A stretch of DNA of 64,000 nucleotides from Breviolum minutum Mf 1.05b.01 (taxonomy: Eukaryota > Sar > Dinophyceae > Suessiales > Symbiodiniaceae): assembly GCA_000507305.1 (NCBI GenBank), contig DF239020.1, positions 74,501-138,500 of the forward strand, given 5' to 3'. Each line of letters starts with the position of its first letter. The first letter of the stretch is position 1. Positions 37,272 through 49,100 of the stretch are shown piece after piece. Position numbers and translations under genes: made by a program. The notes below the pieces were generated by a model that was given only the letters and a program-made list of their open reading frames with translations, was not told the origin of the DNA and did no database searches.

Positions 37272-38124
37272 CTTAGCGGTCATAAGCATAGGTTGGGGTC
37301 GGGTGCTCAACTCCAAGGCATTCCAAATAGATTGAAAGTTCAATATTCATGTCATGTCCCGCGAACAACATTATTTTCAAACTTTCTTTAAATGGACACC
37401 TACCAATGGCATATGCACAGTTGCAACTGTGCAGTGCAAAAGATACTCCCTTTTTTTCAATATAAATCAATAGCCATTGGTGATCCAAGAGTCAAGTTGG
37501 GAGCCGCCAAATTTTGATCCGCATGTAAGCACATTGCTACGATCAACAAAAGGCCCAATGTATACCTTGGAAAAAAAACAACCAAAAACCACACACCATC
37601 AATCAACCAACCACCCCCAACTGGAAAAAAAACAACTTGAACACTCTTTCAACACACCATCTCCAAGCTTATAATCTTTTGGTGATGAAAAGGAGCTACA
37701 TCCAGCTAGCAAGTCGACTGTTTGTTGGGTCCATCGAGAAATCTGTGGAATGTTTTCGGGCCAAATGTTGGGTATGAAACAACTGAAAGTGCATCAACTG
37801 GAAGAAACATGAGGATTGATTCCCTTTGTTCCTATAGTAGATTTAGGCAAATCATGGCAAATCTATCTACTCTAGTCATCTCTATTCTAGTTTCATCCCA
37901 CAAAAGGCGGACTCTCCGCCTATACAAATACAACCTTTTCAGTTTTCCCATGGGTTTTAACCATCAATCTGGCCAACTTATTATAATTCACAGGTCGTTA
38001 GGTCGAATTTCGTTAATTCAAAACTGAAATAAGAGTTAGGTCGCTGAAATAGGAAAATATTGGCTGACGTCGGGATCCTTATGCCGGAGATCTGTGATGG
38101 TCAGATGGACATACAGTGTAACGT

Positions 38125-38700
38125 ATTGAAGAAACTGGCTGAAGAAGATTTCTCAAACCTATCCTTTTTGAAAGTTCGCCCTACGCCTTTTTGAGAGAAA
38201 CTTGCGGGAGAAGATTTCTCAAAACTACCCCTTTTTGGTGCTTTCAGCCCTGAAAACCTCAGAAACTGGTGGGAAAAGATTTCTCAAACCCACCCCTTTT
38301 TGAAAGTTTCAGCCCTGAAAACCTCAAAAAAAGGGTAGGTTTGAGAAATTTGGGCTTCAGTGGGATTCGAACCCTGTACCCGCTGGCCAGGACCAACACC
38401 CGATCCGTTAGGTCACGGGGCCCAAACTCAAATGAAAGGCCGCCTTTTTGAAGAAAATGCCCCGGGAATGTAGTAGTTTGAAGAAACAAAGATTTCTCAA
38501 ACCTACCCCTTTTTGGTGCTTTCAGCCCTGAAAACCTCAAAAAAGGGTAGGTTTGAGAAACTGGTGGGAGAAGATTTCTCAAACCCATCCCTTTTTGAAA
38601 GTTTCAGCCCTGAAAACCTCAAAAAAGGGTAGGTTTGAGAAATTGATGGGAGAAGATTTCTTGAGCCTACCCCCTTTCAACTTTCCTTGTTGAGAAATCT
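38125..38700. repeat. cluster of direct and inverted repeats
   Basis: About five copies of GATTTCTCAAACCTACCCC-type sequence followed by CTTTTTG, several followed by TTTCAGCCCTGAAAACCTC and then the inverse AAAAAAGGGTAGGTTTGAGA. The block thus consists of head-to-tail units, each carrying its own inverted arms. It spans about 570 bases between the unknown 3' exons at 38.9 kb and the transporter, and surrounds a tRNA-like sequence at 38352-38423. Confidence 0.75.
38352..38423 (-). ncRNA. tRNA-like sequence, probably degenerate or SINE core
   Basis: The minus strand of this 72-base stretch starts GGGCCCCGTGACCTAACGG (A-box/D-arm-like) and contains GGGTTCGAATCCC, a perfect B-box/T-loop core, and then ends in GCCC. 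Pairing is weak at two positions of the acceptor stem, in the anticodon stem and at the base of the T stem, so it is unlikely to be a functional tRNA. It lies inside the repeat cluster at 38.1-38.7 kb, which suggests a tRNA-derived repeat. Confidence 0.5.
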
Positions 38701-38853
38701 GTCGGCTCAAAACCACTGGTTAGCCAACAGGCTCCGTGTTATGGCATCTTCTAGTCATTTTGAACATAGCAGCACCATGCCCTGGTCTCCCAACATCACC
38801 CCCTTAATTCAGAAAGTTAGGTCGCAATTCTATTGTGACGTCGTGTGAGGTCG

Positions 38854-38938
38854 CTATAATTTGGGCAGATCAATGGGATCCATGACTGTATCCACCAGGT
38901 TGCCATCGACGAAAAAGGCCACGACATTGGAAGAGGAA
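38854..38938 (-). CDS. terminal exon of an unknown gene
   Basis: After an ACAAG acceptor, the minus strand reads SSSNVVAFFVDGNLVDTVMD then PIDLPKL and a TAG at 38854-38856. An in-frame stop just upstream of the acceptor supports a splice there. The frame is clearly protein-like, but no family is recognised. It may belong with the exon at 39458-39529, and conceivably with the end of the FSH1-type hydrolase gene. Confidence 0.4.
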
Positions 38939-39457
38939 CTTGTTTAAGCCCTGCAAATCCCAGTTTCGACTTCTCCATCCTTGAAAGCAAATGGAAGCAA
39001 TCTCCAAAAATGTCGAGAGCAAAGCGGCTTTTGAACAAAGTTTTTTTTGTTGCAGCTATGCCTAAACGGTACCTTATATTTGTATAAAAACCCAACAAGG
39101 CTTATCAATTGGTACAAGATTTCAGCCAATAAGGACCTTTCAGGTTTAAGGGAAGTGTAAACTTGTGATGCTTTCCAATTCCTTTGAGTGCTATATGTTT
39201 CAATTCCTTAGAACCAATTGATTACCACCCGCTACAAAAAGTGGCAATTCACTGATTGCGAGTTTTATTTTTATTTTTTGCTGGGATCACGGATCACGTG
39301 TGTTGACCAAACAACTGTAGGCTCTTTTGGAAAGAAGCTTCGATTTGTAGAAAGGCCAAATCAAACCAAATCATCTAAAAAAAACTTCGCCAAGTCTGTT
39401 TCCAGTTGCAAATTTGAAGAAGTTTCCAACCTCGCAAACGTTCCAATCGCAACTAAC

Positions 39458-39529
39458 ATCCAAGGAACTGGCAAGTTGTTTGTGTGGTGCAGCTCGGCTT
39501 CTCTTAGATTCATCTGGAAGACGATCTTC
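39458..39529 (-). CDS. candidate exon, unknown protein
   Basis: An exon-like segment between CTCGAG|G and GGAT|GTTAGT, reading KIVFQMNLREAELHHTNNLP then VPWM. It has good splice sites and an open frame. Function unknown. It lies between the GFSQG exon of the hydrolase (40.4 kb) and the terminal exon at 38.9 kb. Confidence 0.4.
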
Positions 39530-40418
39530 CTCGAGATGTGACATCTTTCATCATCTTTCACTGGCAAGTTGATTGACCCACAACAATCTACAAGTTTTTA
39601 AAGTGTTATACAGGGCTTTTCTGAAAAATACAGCAATATCTATCAAATTCTGTAGATGGATACCTTATAATTTATGTCAGAATTTTGTTTCTTCCGAGAC
39701 AATTTCTTAGATTGCCAGCATGTTGTTCCACTTCCTTCTAGTCAGAACACACCAGGCACCCAACCCTCAATCAATGCATCTGATGCTCCTCCGTATCCTT
39801 TTGACTGGCTAAGAAGGGCATGCCCAACGCTTAGAGCGCAGCGCCACATATAAGCCGCCACCCAATTTTTCAAAAGGTCAGACACAATGATTGGGAAGGA
39901 ACTCATCTTGAACAATGTTGCATTCATCTTGGCATGATTATCTTATAATAAGAGGGCAAATATATGATATCTACTTACGTTTCTGTGCAACTGGTGAAAG
40001 CGTTGGTGAATGCATGAGACTTTGTCCCTTCATAATGTGTTGTTGGCAACCTCTGTAGCATCTTTCATCAGCAGCAACAAATCATGTACACAATGTCGAT
40101 GTCTTTTATGCAGATTTCGCAACCTTTCAGCCTGCATCCATTGGTCATGATCTCTTTTTAAAGTATTGTCATGGCTGATGGAACCCAAATGCCAACGCCA
40201 CGACGCGACACACATTCTTCTCGAAACGAACAGCAAAGGAACCCGGGTTGCCGCATCACAAAAGGAAAAGGATTGCCTGCTGACCGTATTTTTCAGGTGC
40301 TGTTAGTTTCAGGGTGCGTATGATAAAGCATGGATTGATATCGATGCAAAGAGACCATCACATGCTTCAACATACGTCTCCCAACATGAATCTCCTCAAA
40401 CCATTTGCAAGTCACCAC

Positions 40419-43026
40419 CTTCCGCACCTCGTTCTCGAAGCACTGCTGCCACCAAATGGCTGACAATGCAACCCTGGGAGAAACCAACAACAATGTCCAC
40501 TGGGCCAGTCTCCTGCATGCTACGAATCGTTCTCACGAAATGGCCGAAATCGATGCAAGCTTCTGTAAAAAAAACGTTGCAATACATGGTGACTTGAGAA
40601 CGTATCTGGGCAATATGGCACTTTTCAACGATAACAACGGACTCATCTACATATCGGTCTATAAACCTTTCCGTAAGACTTCACTAAATGGCGTTTAAAG
40701 TCCTGGATATGATGAAGGATTCGATCAACACTGGTTTCAACCTTAGAGGCAGTGGGTCAACAAACGCCGACTTGAAGGAAACGCCGACTTCCAGCAAAAT
40801 GCCGAGGAAAAATAACCGTTGAACCATCTCTTGAGGATATCAACATGCAAACCATACAGAAGGAATGATGGATTTTTCATTCGAAATTCTTCTCAACCTG
40901 ATTGGATCCTGCTTTCTGTCATCATTACAGCATATACACGTTTTTTTTGCTATCTGATTGGATGAACATAGCCTGGATCCATATTGTATAATACTACCAA
41001 TTGGATGAAAACAGTAAGATGGCTGAACATGGATTGTTGCATGGCAACATTCCGGGCCTCGGAATATGTAAATTCCACTTCAGGATCAAACAACTTCTCC
41101 TGGCTTCGTTTCGGATCGGCTGATTGTTCAACAAAAAGCCAGTCCAAACCAGTCACCCAACCGACCCTTCACGGATATCCACGAACGTGCGAACATATTC
41201 AGGGGAAGAACCCCCTTGTGCAGTTTTTACGGACATTTACTTTCAGGTGCTACAACTAAAGATGCTGGGGAAAAAGCTACTAAATTCCATCAGTTCAACT
41301 GAAATGACCCGAAAGCTGCACAAATTCCGTCCTGATAGGGTCGATCGGACTTGTCAGTGTGCTCCACCTTGTTTCAAGCAACAAAGGGAGCGGCTGAAGC
41401 AAAAAAGAACATGAAGATATGAACATACAGTTGATCAAGAAAAACATGTTGCACCAATTGAGATATGATGAATTGATGTAATCTGTATGTACATATATAC
41501 ATTTCAAAATGGTATACGGAATACATCCCACTCACATCCTATTCACTAGACTCCTCCTACCCATCCCAACTGATGGAGCGGAAGCCACAGTAGCAACCCT
41601 GCCATTGACCCTTGCCATAGGGACACAAAGGTTGTCCACGTTGTTCGTGACATCTAAGTGCTTCACTGCATACCATCCATAGAAAGGCATCCCCGCAGCC
41701 AAGGTCTGTCCAATATTAGCACAGTTTTGCCGTGATGATCAAGGCATTCGGAAAATCTGCAAAGGCAATGAGTGGATCTTTCCCTTTCAAAATGATAACA
41801 CCATGGGAAGTATGTGAAATCATTACAAATGGTTGCTTGCAGTTTTACATGACCATATTCTCGTATAGCTAAACAATTGTCCTTTTCAGGAACCACATCA
41901 TGTTTCCTCCCTGTTGCTCTCCAGTTCAACCCTCGCCTTCATGACTTCTGGTGGTTCATGTCCTTCATTGAACCTTAGTCTTTTTTTAAGGCTATGAGGC
42001 TATGATGCAATCGACCTTGTGTAGTTCAGTGAAGAAGTGTTGGTGCAACGGCTTTACCAAAATAACCCACGAATTAAGCATACAATCCTCAACAAGAAAT
42101 CAGTAGAAATATCACCTAAACCTAAATCCTTTTCTGCTTCTCTTGCACCCATGAAATCTGGAAAAAAAAACATGTGCAGAAGTATCATATTTGGTATACC
42201 CTTCCATAGGTCAAGGTGATGATCTTTCTGTTCAACGGAAACAACTCTGAGCTCTTCGAACTTCCAATTTCTGCCGCCATTCAGAAATTCCCATTCAGCC
42301 TGGTGGTCCAAATTCATGACCAACATCGCAGTCAAAATGCTTGAAGCGCTTGGGGAAAAATGGCATACAAAAATGATTAAAAAAAACCATCGCTGAAGAC
42401 CAAAAATGGCATACCGAACGATGGTCCTGGACCTTGGAGCTCTTTTTCAAACAAATAAATTTCAGGGGTGTACTTGGTTTCAACCTGCATCACTGTGGGA
42501 AAAAAACAACTGAACCTGCTTCAGACTCGGCGATCATTGATAATTGCTTCTTGAAACATCTGAAAGATAAAGCTCTTGGGTATGCCTTTACACATCTTCA
42601 CACCAGAGCGACTTGCACCAAATCGCTTACATATACTTGCACTATCCAAACATGTCTGAATTCTTTTTTCAACAAAAAACACATCACCAAGGACCCATCC
42701 AATCCAGGAAGTATAGGAGCATCACACGAAACAAGGAGATCAACCACTCTTCAACACTTCTTACAGCACCCATCTTACCACCTCATCACCCAAAGCACGA
42801 CGCAAAGGCATAACCTGCAACGAATCTCGACGAACTTGAGTCACAAATGTTTTCTTGCAAAACTGGCTACCAATTGTAACCTCTTAGCTGCCAAATGTTC
42901 AATGAAAACTGGATTTCTTTTCAAGACCACCCCCCAAAAAAAAGGTTCTTCAAAATCCTGGTTTCGATTGACTCAAAGGTACCTGATACTTCATGATGTT
43001 GGCATTGGAACCTCCTCCATGGAGAG
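40419..43026 (-). CDS. FSH1-type serine hydrolase (alpha/beta hydrolase), partial
   Basis: Exons 43026-42983 (LHGGGSNANIMKYQ, the oxyanion-loop start of the family), 42339-42200 (QAEWEFLNGGRNW), 42157-42122 (DFMGAREAEKDL), 41910-41849, 41705-41561 (AAGMPFYGWYAVKH) and 40562-40419 (GPVDIVVGFSQGCIVSHLVA). The last five link in phase; between the first and second a small exon seems to be missing. GFSQG is the nucleophile elbow (catalytic Ser) of FSH1/OVCA2-like esterases. The Asp and His of the triad should lie in later exons; a possible stretch is at about 40.2 kb (VPLLFVS), but it was not linked. The gene lies directly downstream of the channel gene, same strand. Confidence 0.75.
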
Positions 43027-43139
43027 CTAACACCTCCAACAAAAAAAGAAACGAGGCGAAATTCAAAAGGCTGAACATTCAGAAATCACGGTCATGGTGC
43101 TCAATCACATTCTAAACATCTAAATAATTCTAAATATAT

Positions 43140-46100
43140 CTAAATAATAGGGCCAATAGGGCCTGTTGATTTTCTTTCCATTGCCGTGGCATCTGGAAAT
43201 TCTTCGTGGTTCAAGAGTCCAACAGAAAAGTAGAGGTTGTACAACAAAAAACTGCAGTGATGCATCTGCTGCACCTGCTTCTTCTTTTCGGCAAATTTGA
43301 TGAGTCTCTGAGTAAGCAACTGAACACCCTTTTGGGTGGATTGGAATCTTACTGTCATGATATTGACATTGTCCCTGCAGGTTCTGATTTTTCGAACCAC
43401 GCCATTGGCCAAATCTGAAGATATAGCTACAGCTAAAAACAGGTTTGACCTGGTTTGACCAAGGGGGAAAAACAACATACGTTTTTGCAGCTGAAACACC
43501 AGTTCCGCGCTGATGATGATTCAATATGAATTACAACATTTCACTGCAAGCTCCAAACTACTCTTGGAGCCATCGTGGTGTTAAGTTATGGCTTCACCAT
43601 GTTTGACTCATCTGCTTGGACCTCATCCATCCTGATTGGGTACAACTTTGTTAAAGCTGGGTCTTTTGCTGGGTCGTTTCAGGCTGCAGCATCCCCAGCT
43701 AGCCAACCAACCGCGAACCTCACCCTGTGGGGGTAGATTATTGTGGGAAGCGCCAGCAGCCATGGCAAGCATGGCTTTGGGTGGAAGATCAGAGAAGATC
43801 TTCTTTTGATTGAGACGTCCAACCACTTCACTTGCATACTGGCAAGCCATGTGTCGAGCTCCAAAGTCCTGGTACCAAAATTATGTACCAAATATGCATG
43901 GACAACATGTTGTAATATGAAGCAATGTACAAGGAACAACAACAACCACTACTACTACTGCTGCTGCTACTACTACTGCTACTACTATCAAGGAGACCAA
44001 GTAGTACTAATAGCAAGATCCAAACACCCTCCCTGGGGATCAAAGTTGCTGGTGATTCGAATTGCCAATATTTTATTGCACCGGCCCTTTGGAATAATAG
44101 CGCTATCATCGAAAAAAAAAAATCCTCCAAGCATTCTTTTGAGGCTGACCTAATCTATCTTCCCGGATGATTCGCAGCTCCTAATTCCAACCGTCAGTGT
44201 TTTTTTTTTCCACTCCACCTTGGCGATACACTCAGCAAACTTGGTCACCTCAATGATGACGAGCCGAGAAATGTCCTGCCCAACAAAAAAGGTGCCAGAA
44301 GGCGGAGAGCAAATTCTTCTGGAATTTCCCAGCAAAAGAAAAAACATATAAAATCTTACTGCTTCATAGTGGTTGATGCAGGTTGCATAAATGTTTCAGT
44401 CATTTGAGTGAGTCATGATACCTTTTCTAAATGATTGGTCTCAACTCAGTTGAAGCATATTAGACAAACAGATCTGTATAAATGGGTAATTTTCCACGAG
44501 TAGTGATGAACACTTGAAGCATATTAAAGCACCAACGCAAATTTGGATGAATTAGAAACTATGACAATTCCCAGCCTCATTTCGGTAAACAAAATGAGTT
44601 TGTCCCGTTTGTCAAGCATCTTCATCAGTCATCATTTCGGTCATTTAAAACACCCAAGTGAACATGCCTTTCTTTCCCGATATTTTCCCGTTTTTGATGT
44701 TTTGCGTCCTGTGCTACCAGATCTCCCAAGTGGATCCAAGGGGACCATAAACACATCTCAGCCATCCATGTATTGCAGAGTTTGAAACTTTGCGGAGCTG
44801 AAGGATTTGCCTCAGTTGGGATGGTTGAAAAGGTATTTCCCCCCATTGGATTGGGCCGGGTTTTGGAAAAAAAACAACTGCGATTCAATTTCTTGGATTT
44901 TTTGGAAAAGTTGCCATGATTTGATGACAACATTCCCAATTTGAAAACCTTTTTTCAAAGCAAGTTTCATATCGACATTCGCCATCCGCAATGTAATAAC
45001 AGGCAGTTGCAACAGATCCAGAGGCAAAGACCAAATCGTCCAAAGCGAGAACCATATGCTTCAGGCAACTGGTGGCAATATCACCTAGAACGGCATCACA
45101 GGTGTGTCGCTAATGGGTGGGTGAACCACCCATGGTTTGATCCACCCAACCAAATCAAGTTAACCGCAATCCATTTCAATTAATCAATAAGGCTGATTCA
45201 AAACAAGAAAACAAACCTATCAAATACAGTTTTGTTTTGGTGCCATGAAACGTAAAGTGAAGCAGAATTCAGAATTCGGATCTTAAAACTAATAACCACA
45301 CCTGGGTTGCTTGAACATGTCAGTTCTCTCTGCACATACCAAACATGACATAGAAATTCCATAGTCAACAAGCATGTGATTTTGGCCAACAGCTGGTGCA
45401 TCTATCTTCAAATCAAGAATAATCAAAATCAGTGTGTTATGTACGAGTTTACCTATTAATTATCTAGTTCATCTGTAGCTCATCTTTCTTGCAATGGCAA
45501 AACCTGTGGCAAACCGTGACCCTGTCAAGTTCAAGGGGTCAAAACTGCCAGGCCACACCGAAGCACTGAACCGACCAGTTGCCCTCTGTTTCTTTCAGTT
45601 CTTTTAAACTTTTAAACCCAGTTGCAAACAACACGATAGATCTGATAATCCGAGTGCACCAGCAGTTTGTTGAGAAATTCATTGTCACTGAAGGATTCCA
45701 GGTGTCGTTGGAGTTGAAGTTCTTCTTGAAGTGGTTTGGACAACATGTCCAAGAGAGGAACCTGAACCTTAGTAAAAACGTTGGTCATTCCATGGTTGTC
45801 ATGACATTGTCTGACACATCTTTTTCCACATGTGGGGTGAAATCTGGGATTTTTTCCGGCTGGAAATCATCATTTGAATCCACCACATTCCAGCTACAGA
45901 AACTTGGCAGACTGTCTGTGCTCTGAAAAAAATGGACGCTTAGTAAACCTTGCAAATTTTGCCTCGGGAAAATCCCACGAAAACTATTCAAGGACGTGCA
46001 ACGTCCTTGGAAATCGCTCGATTCTTGAGATCAAAGGCGTGTTGGAGAAAACGTGTCACACGATGTGAGAGATCTTTATCGATGTTGTTGTAGCTCAAAT

Positions 46101-49100
46101 AGCTGCGAAGCAAACCGAACTGCTCCACTTCATCATTCTTCAGCTTTTGTAGGCTGGCCTCAATAACAGGCAAATCATTTTTTTCAAACAAAAAAAAACT
46201 CTTTGGCTTCTGCACCCATAGGATCCATAAAAAGCTGTCAGAGCCAAGCTTCAAGGAGTGATGTCATGGAACTGACCATGGTGGAGAAATTGATCAGTGC
46301 CAAAAAGCTGATAATCACAGAGAAAATCCGTTCCTGCAAAGATCTTCAAATTTCAAATGCTTCAAGGTTTAAACTTGAAGGCAAGTGACACGGCTCAGTT
46401 TGATCTGTGATGTTTTGAATCTGAAAACAGGTGCATATGCTTGAGTGGAAAAACTTGTGGACTGGTCTCGTAAAGGGAATTATCAAAAGACAATCAAAAC
46501 AAAAACCACCACAACTTGATCTTCTCATGTTTTCGCCAAAATCAGAGTGACTTCAGGTTTAGGCTCTTGATTCAAAGATCTTCATTTACAGTATTTCATT
46601 TGACATAGAGAATATTTCAGTTCTGTCAATTGCAATGACTTTTGAGGTTCCTCCACCCCCGGGATATCTCAAGATATCTCACTATTTCTCCTGAAGATTC
46701 ACAGCTTCAATCTCCGTCTGACCCACTCCCAACTGAGCATACGCCCAATGAAGGGACGTGAAGTATCTCAGCTTCAGTGTGTTTCGCAGGGAAAAAACGC
46801 ATCAAGTTGACACTTTAACTGTTTCAACTTGCAGTATGCAGAACTAGCCGCACATGTGTTCAGTAAATTAAGTCCTATTCTACAACACTCTTGCAAAGAT
46901 TCTGGAGAACAAGGACATCCAGACATCCAGGAATCATACTTGACACAAATCATGGCCTCAATGAAGCAACTGCAACGAGACCCACTCACCACCCATCAGG
47001 AATCATTAGACCCCAACGACGTCAAAACAGTTGTCCTCAAAAGGTGACAAGCAACTGATATGCCACAGATCTATCCTTCAATTGCAAGACGTCTACCCAC
47101 GAGGCGTTTGGAACCTCTTCCGTGGTGTCGCCCATAGAGCCATCATCTCCCAGCAAGAACCAGAAGCACGCAATAAGGTGGTTGGACAAGATAAGCTGAA
47201 GCAAAATTTTGAAGATGCTGTACCTGCCAAGGGGAAGCAGCTGATTCCACACACACCCTGATTTGGTTGTTGCCGAAGATCGCATGATCCATGAGGAGGT
47301 GCTGCACTTTTTGTTTGGCGATTTTTGGTTTCACGGCTTGGAAGACTTTGCCAGGAATTGGCCGAATCTTGATGTCAAGAAGAAGCCGCGATGTGTTTAT
47401 CTTTCCGGGGCAGGGAGGTAGAATGGCTTGAAAGACCTGGCTGCCACATATTAAGGTGAGCTCGAAATTTAAGAGCTTATCCTCAAATGGGGATGGCGCA
47501 CCAAAAGGTGCAAACCAATGAGGATGTCTTGAAGTCTTGTGGGGATCATGATGCAAAGTACATGTTGCGTGCCAAGCATTTTCAAGGAATTGCCGGGCAG
47601 TCAAGCCACTGTTTTGAACATTGATCTAAGTTGAATGCTTTGGTTCATGCGGCCGTGGAGTGTACATGACATATAGATTGTAGAGCTGTCAAATAGGTAA
47701 TCATTTTCCCCTCAACCGCGTCCGACAACGAATCATCCAAAGATCTATGCATGGATTTCTCGTAAACCGAAACCTTTCAACTATACAACTCCTCGTCCAA
47801 AGGTTCGCTGGGCCCCCCTGCTGAAGGTTAGCAACTCTAGATGCAAGTTGGTCCTTTAACGCTTTGATCGTAGAGGCAAGTTTTGCCTGGAAAAATCGCG
47901 GCAAAGAAATCCATGGAACATCAGCACTTCTGGATATTGCGCCATGGGTTTCGTTGACTAGGACCATAGTCCTTCTGAAAATTTGGAGAGTTTCCCAGTT
48001 TCCCACCACAAAAACGGAGTTGTCGTTGTGGTCAATACTTGCTTGGCTCAAAAACCCATCCGAACACTTTAAAGTCACGACCAAGCTACCAAACGTCCCA
48101 AGCGAAAGAACCTGGTGCGGCAGAAAAGCACGGAGGGTGAAGCTGTGCCTTCAGAAAGGATGCTTTCCCTCAGTGTACATCTATTCGTTTCGAATCATGA
48201 TCATTGTTGAACATGATGTTAAGTTATATATTACACCATTGCTGGTACAGAATCACCATTACCTACCATCAAATAGCATTACGTATCATTTTTCCCTAAT
48301 AATATTGTAGACACAAACCCATCTTGATCCCACATCCAGCAACATTAATGGCTCGCTACCCCGCGTCCCAAACAAGTCGGAGTCTGGAATGATCATGCCT
48401 TAGGAAGCGTAGGGAACGTGCTGTTCGAGATAAGCGAGCGACACCTGCAGAACCATCCTCAATGGCAAGCAGGTACCAATCCAAGGTTACTAGGGCAGCA
48501 TCGAAAAGAAACCAACCTCAGTAGCTTTGCAGTTGGGTATAGAAAACCATGGGTTTAACATGACCAGCCTAACTGGTTGCAACATCATCAACAAATTTGA
48601 GCGGAGAACAGCTGCTTGAAAAACACCTGTTTGGGGCAGTTGAATGACGTGAAAATAATATTGCGCCGTTACAATCGCCAAATTGCCAGCAAGGTTGGAA
48701 AACACATAACACTTTTTTCATTCTGAATAAGATTTGGGCATTTTCCAGAATTGAGGTACCCATCTACAAGAGAAATGCACCAAAACAGTATCTGTGAACT
48801 TGAGATTTTCAGGAACAGTTGCTCTCACATGATTAGAACACAGCTAGTTGCCTATAAATTTGAGTGCATATATTAGCTAAACAACTACTAACCAGAAGAA
48901 CAATAGGAATAATGAACATTGAATAAGGATCACAACATTGAATAAGGATCACAATAAGGTTAAAAACGTTGATAACAATGTTAGGCAGTAGATGTTAGTA
49001 GTACTAGCAACAGCAACAGTAGTAATGGCAAGCAAAATCAAACACAATAAATCATATCGTAATAATATGCCTATGACCAAATATGACTCTATATCCCGCA

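Noticed and set aside
38352..38423. Functional tRNA gene
   Set aside because: The B-box is perfect but the acceptor, anticodon and T stems contain mismatches, so it is listed only as tRNA-like.
41532..41705. Terminal exon ending at a TGA at 41532
   Set aside because: Reading to the stop is possible, but a GTAGGA donor at 41560 gives the exact phase into the GFSQG exon at 40562, which fits the hydrolase family better.
42434..43030. 198-codon plus-strand frame
   Set aside because: It has no recognisable domain, and it overlaps introns and an exon of the minus-strand FSH1-type gene.
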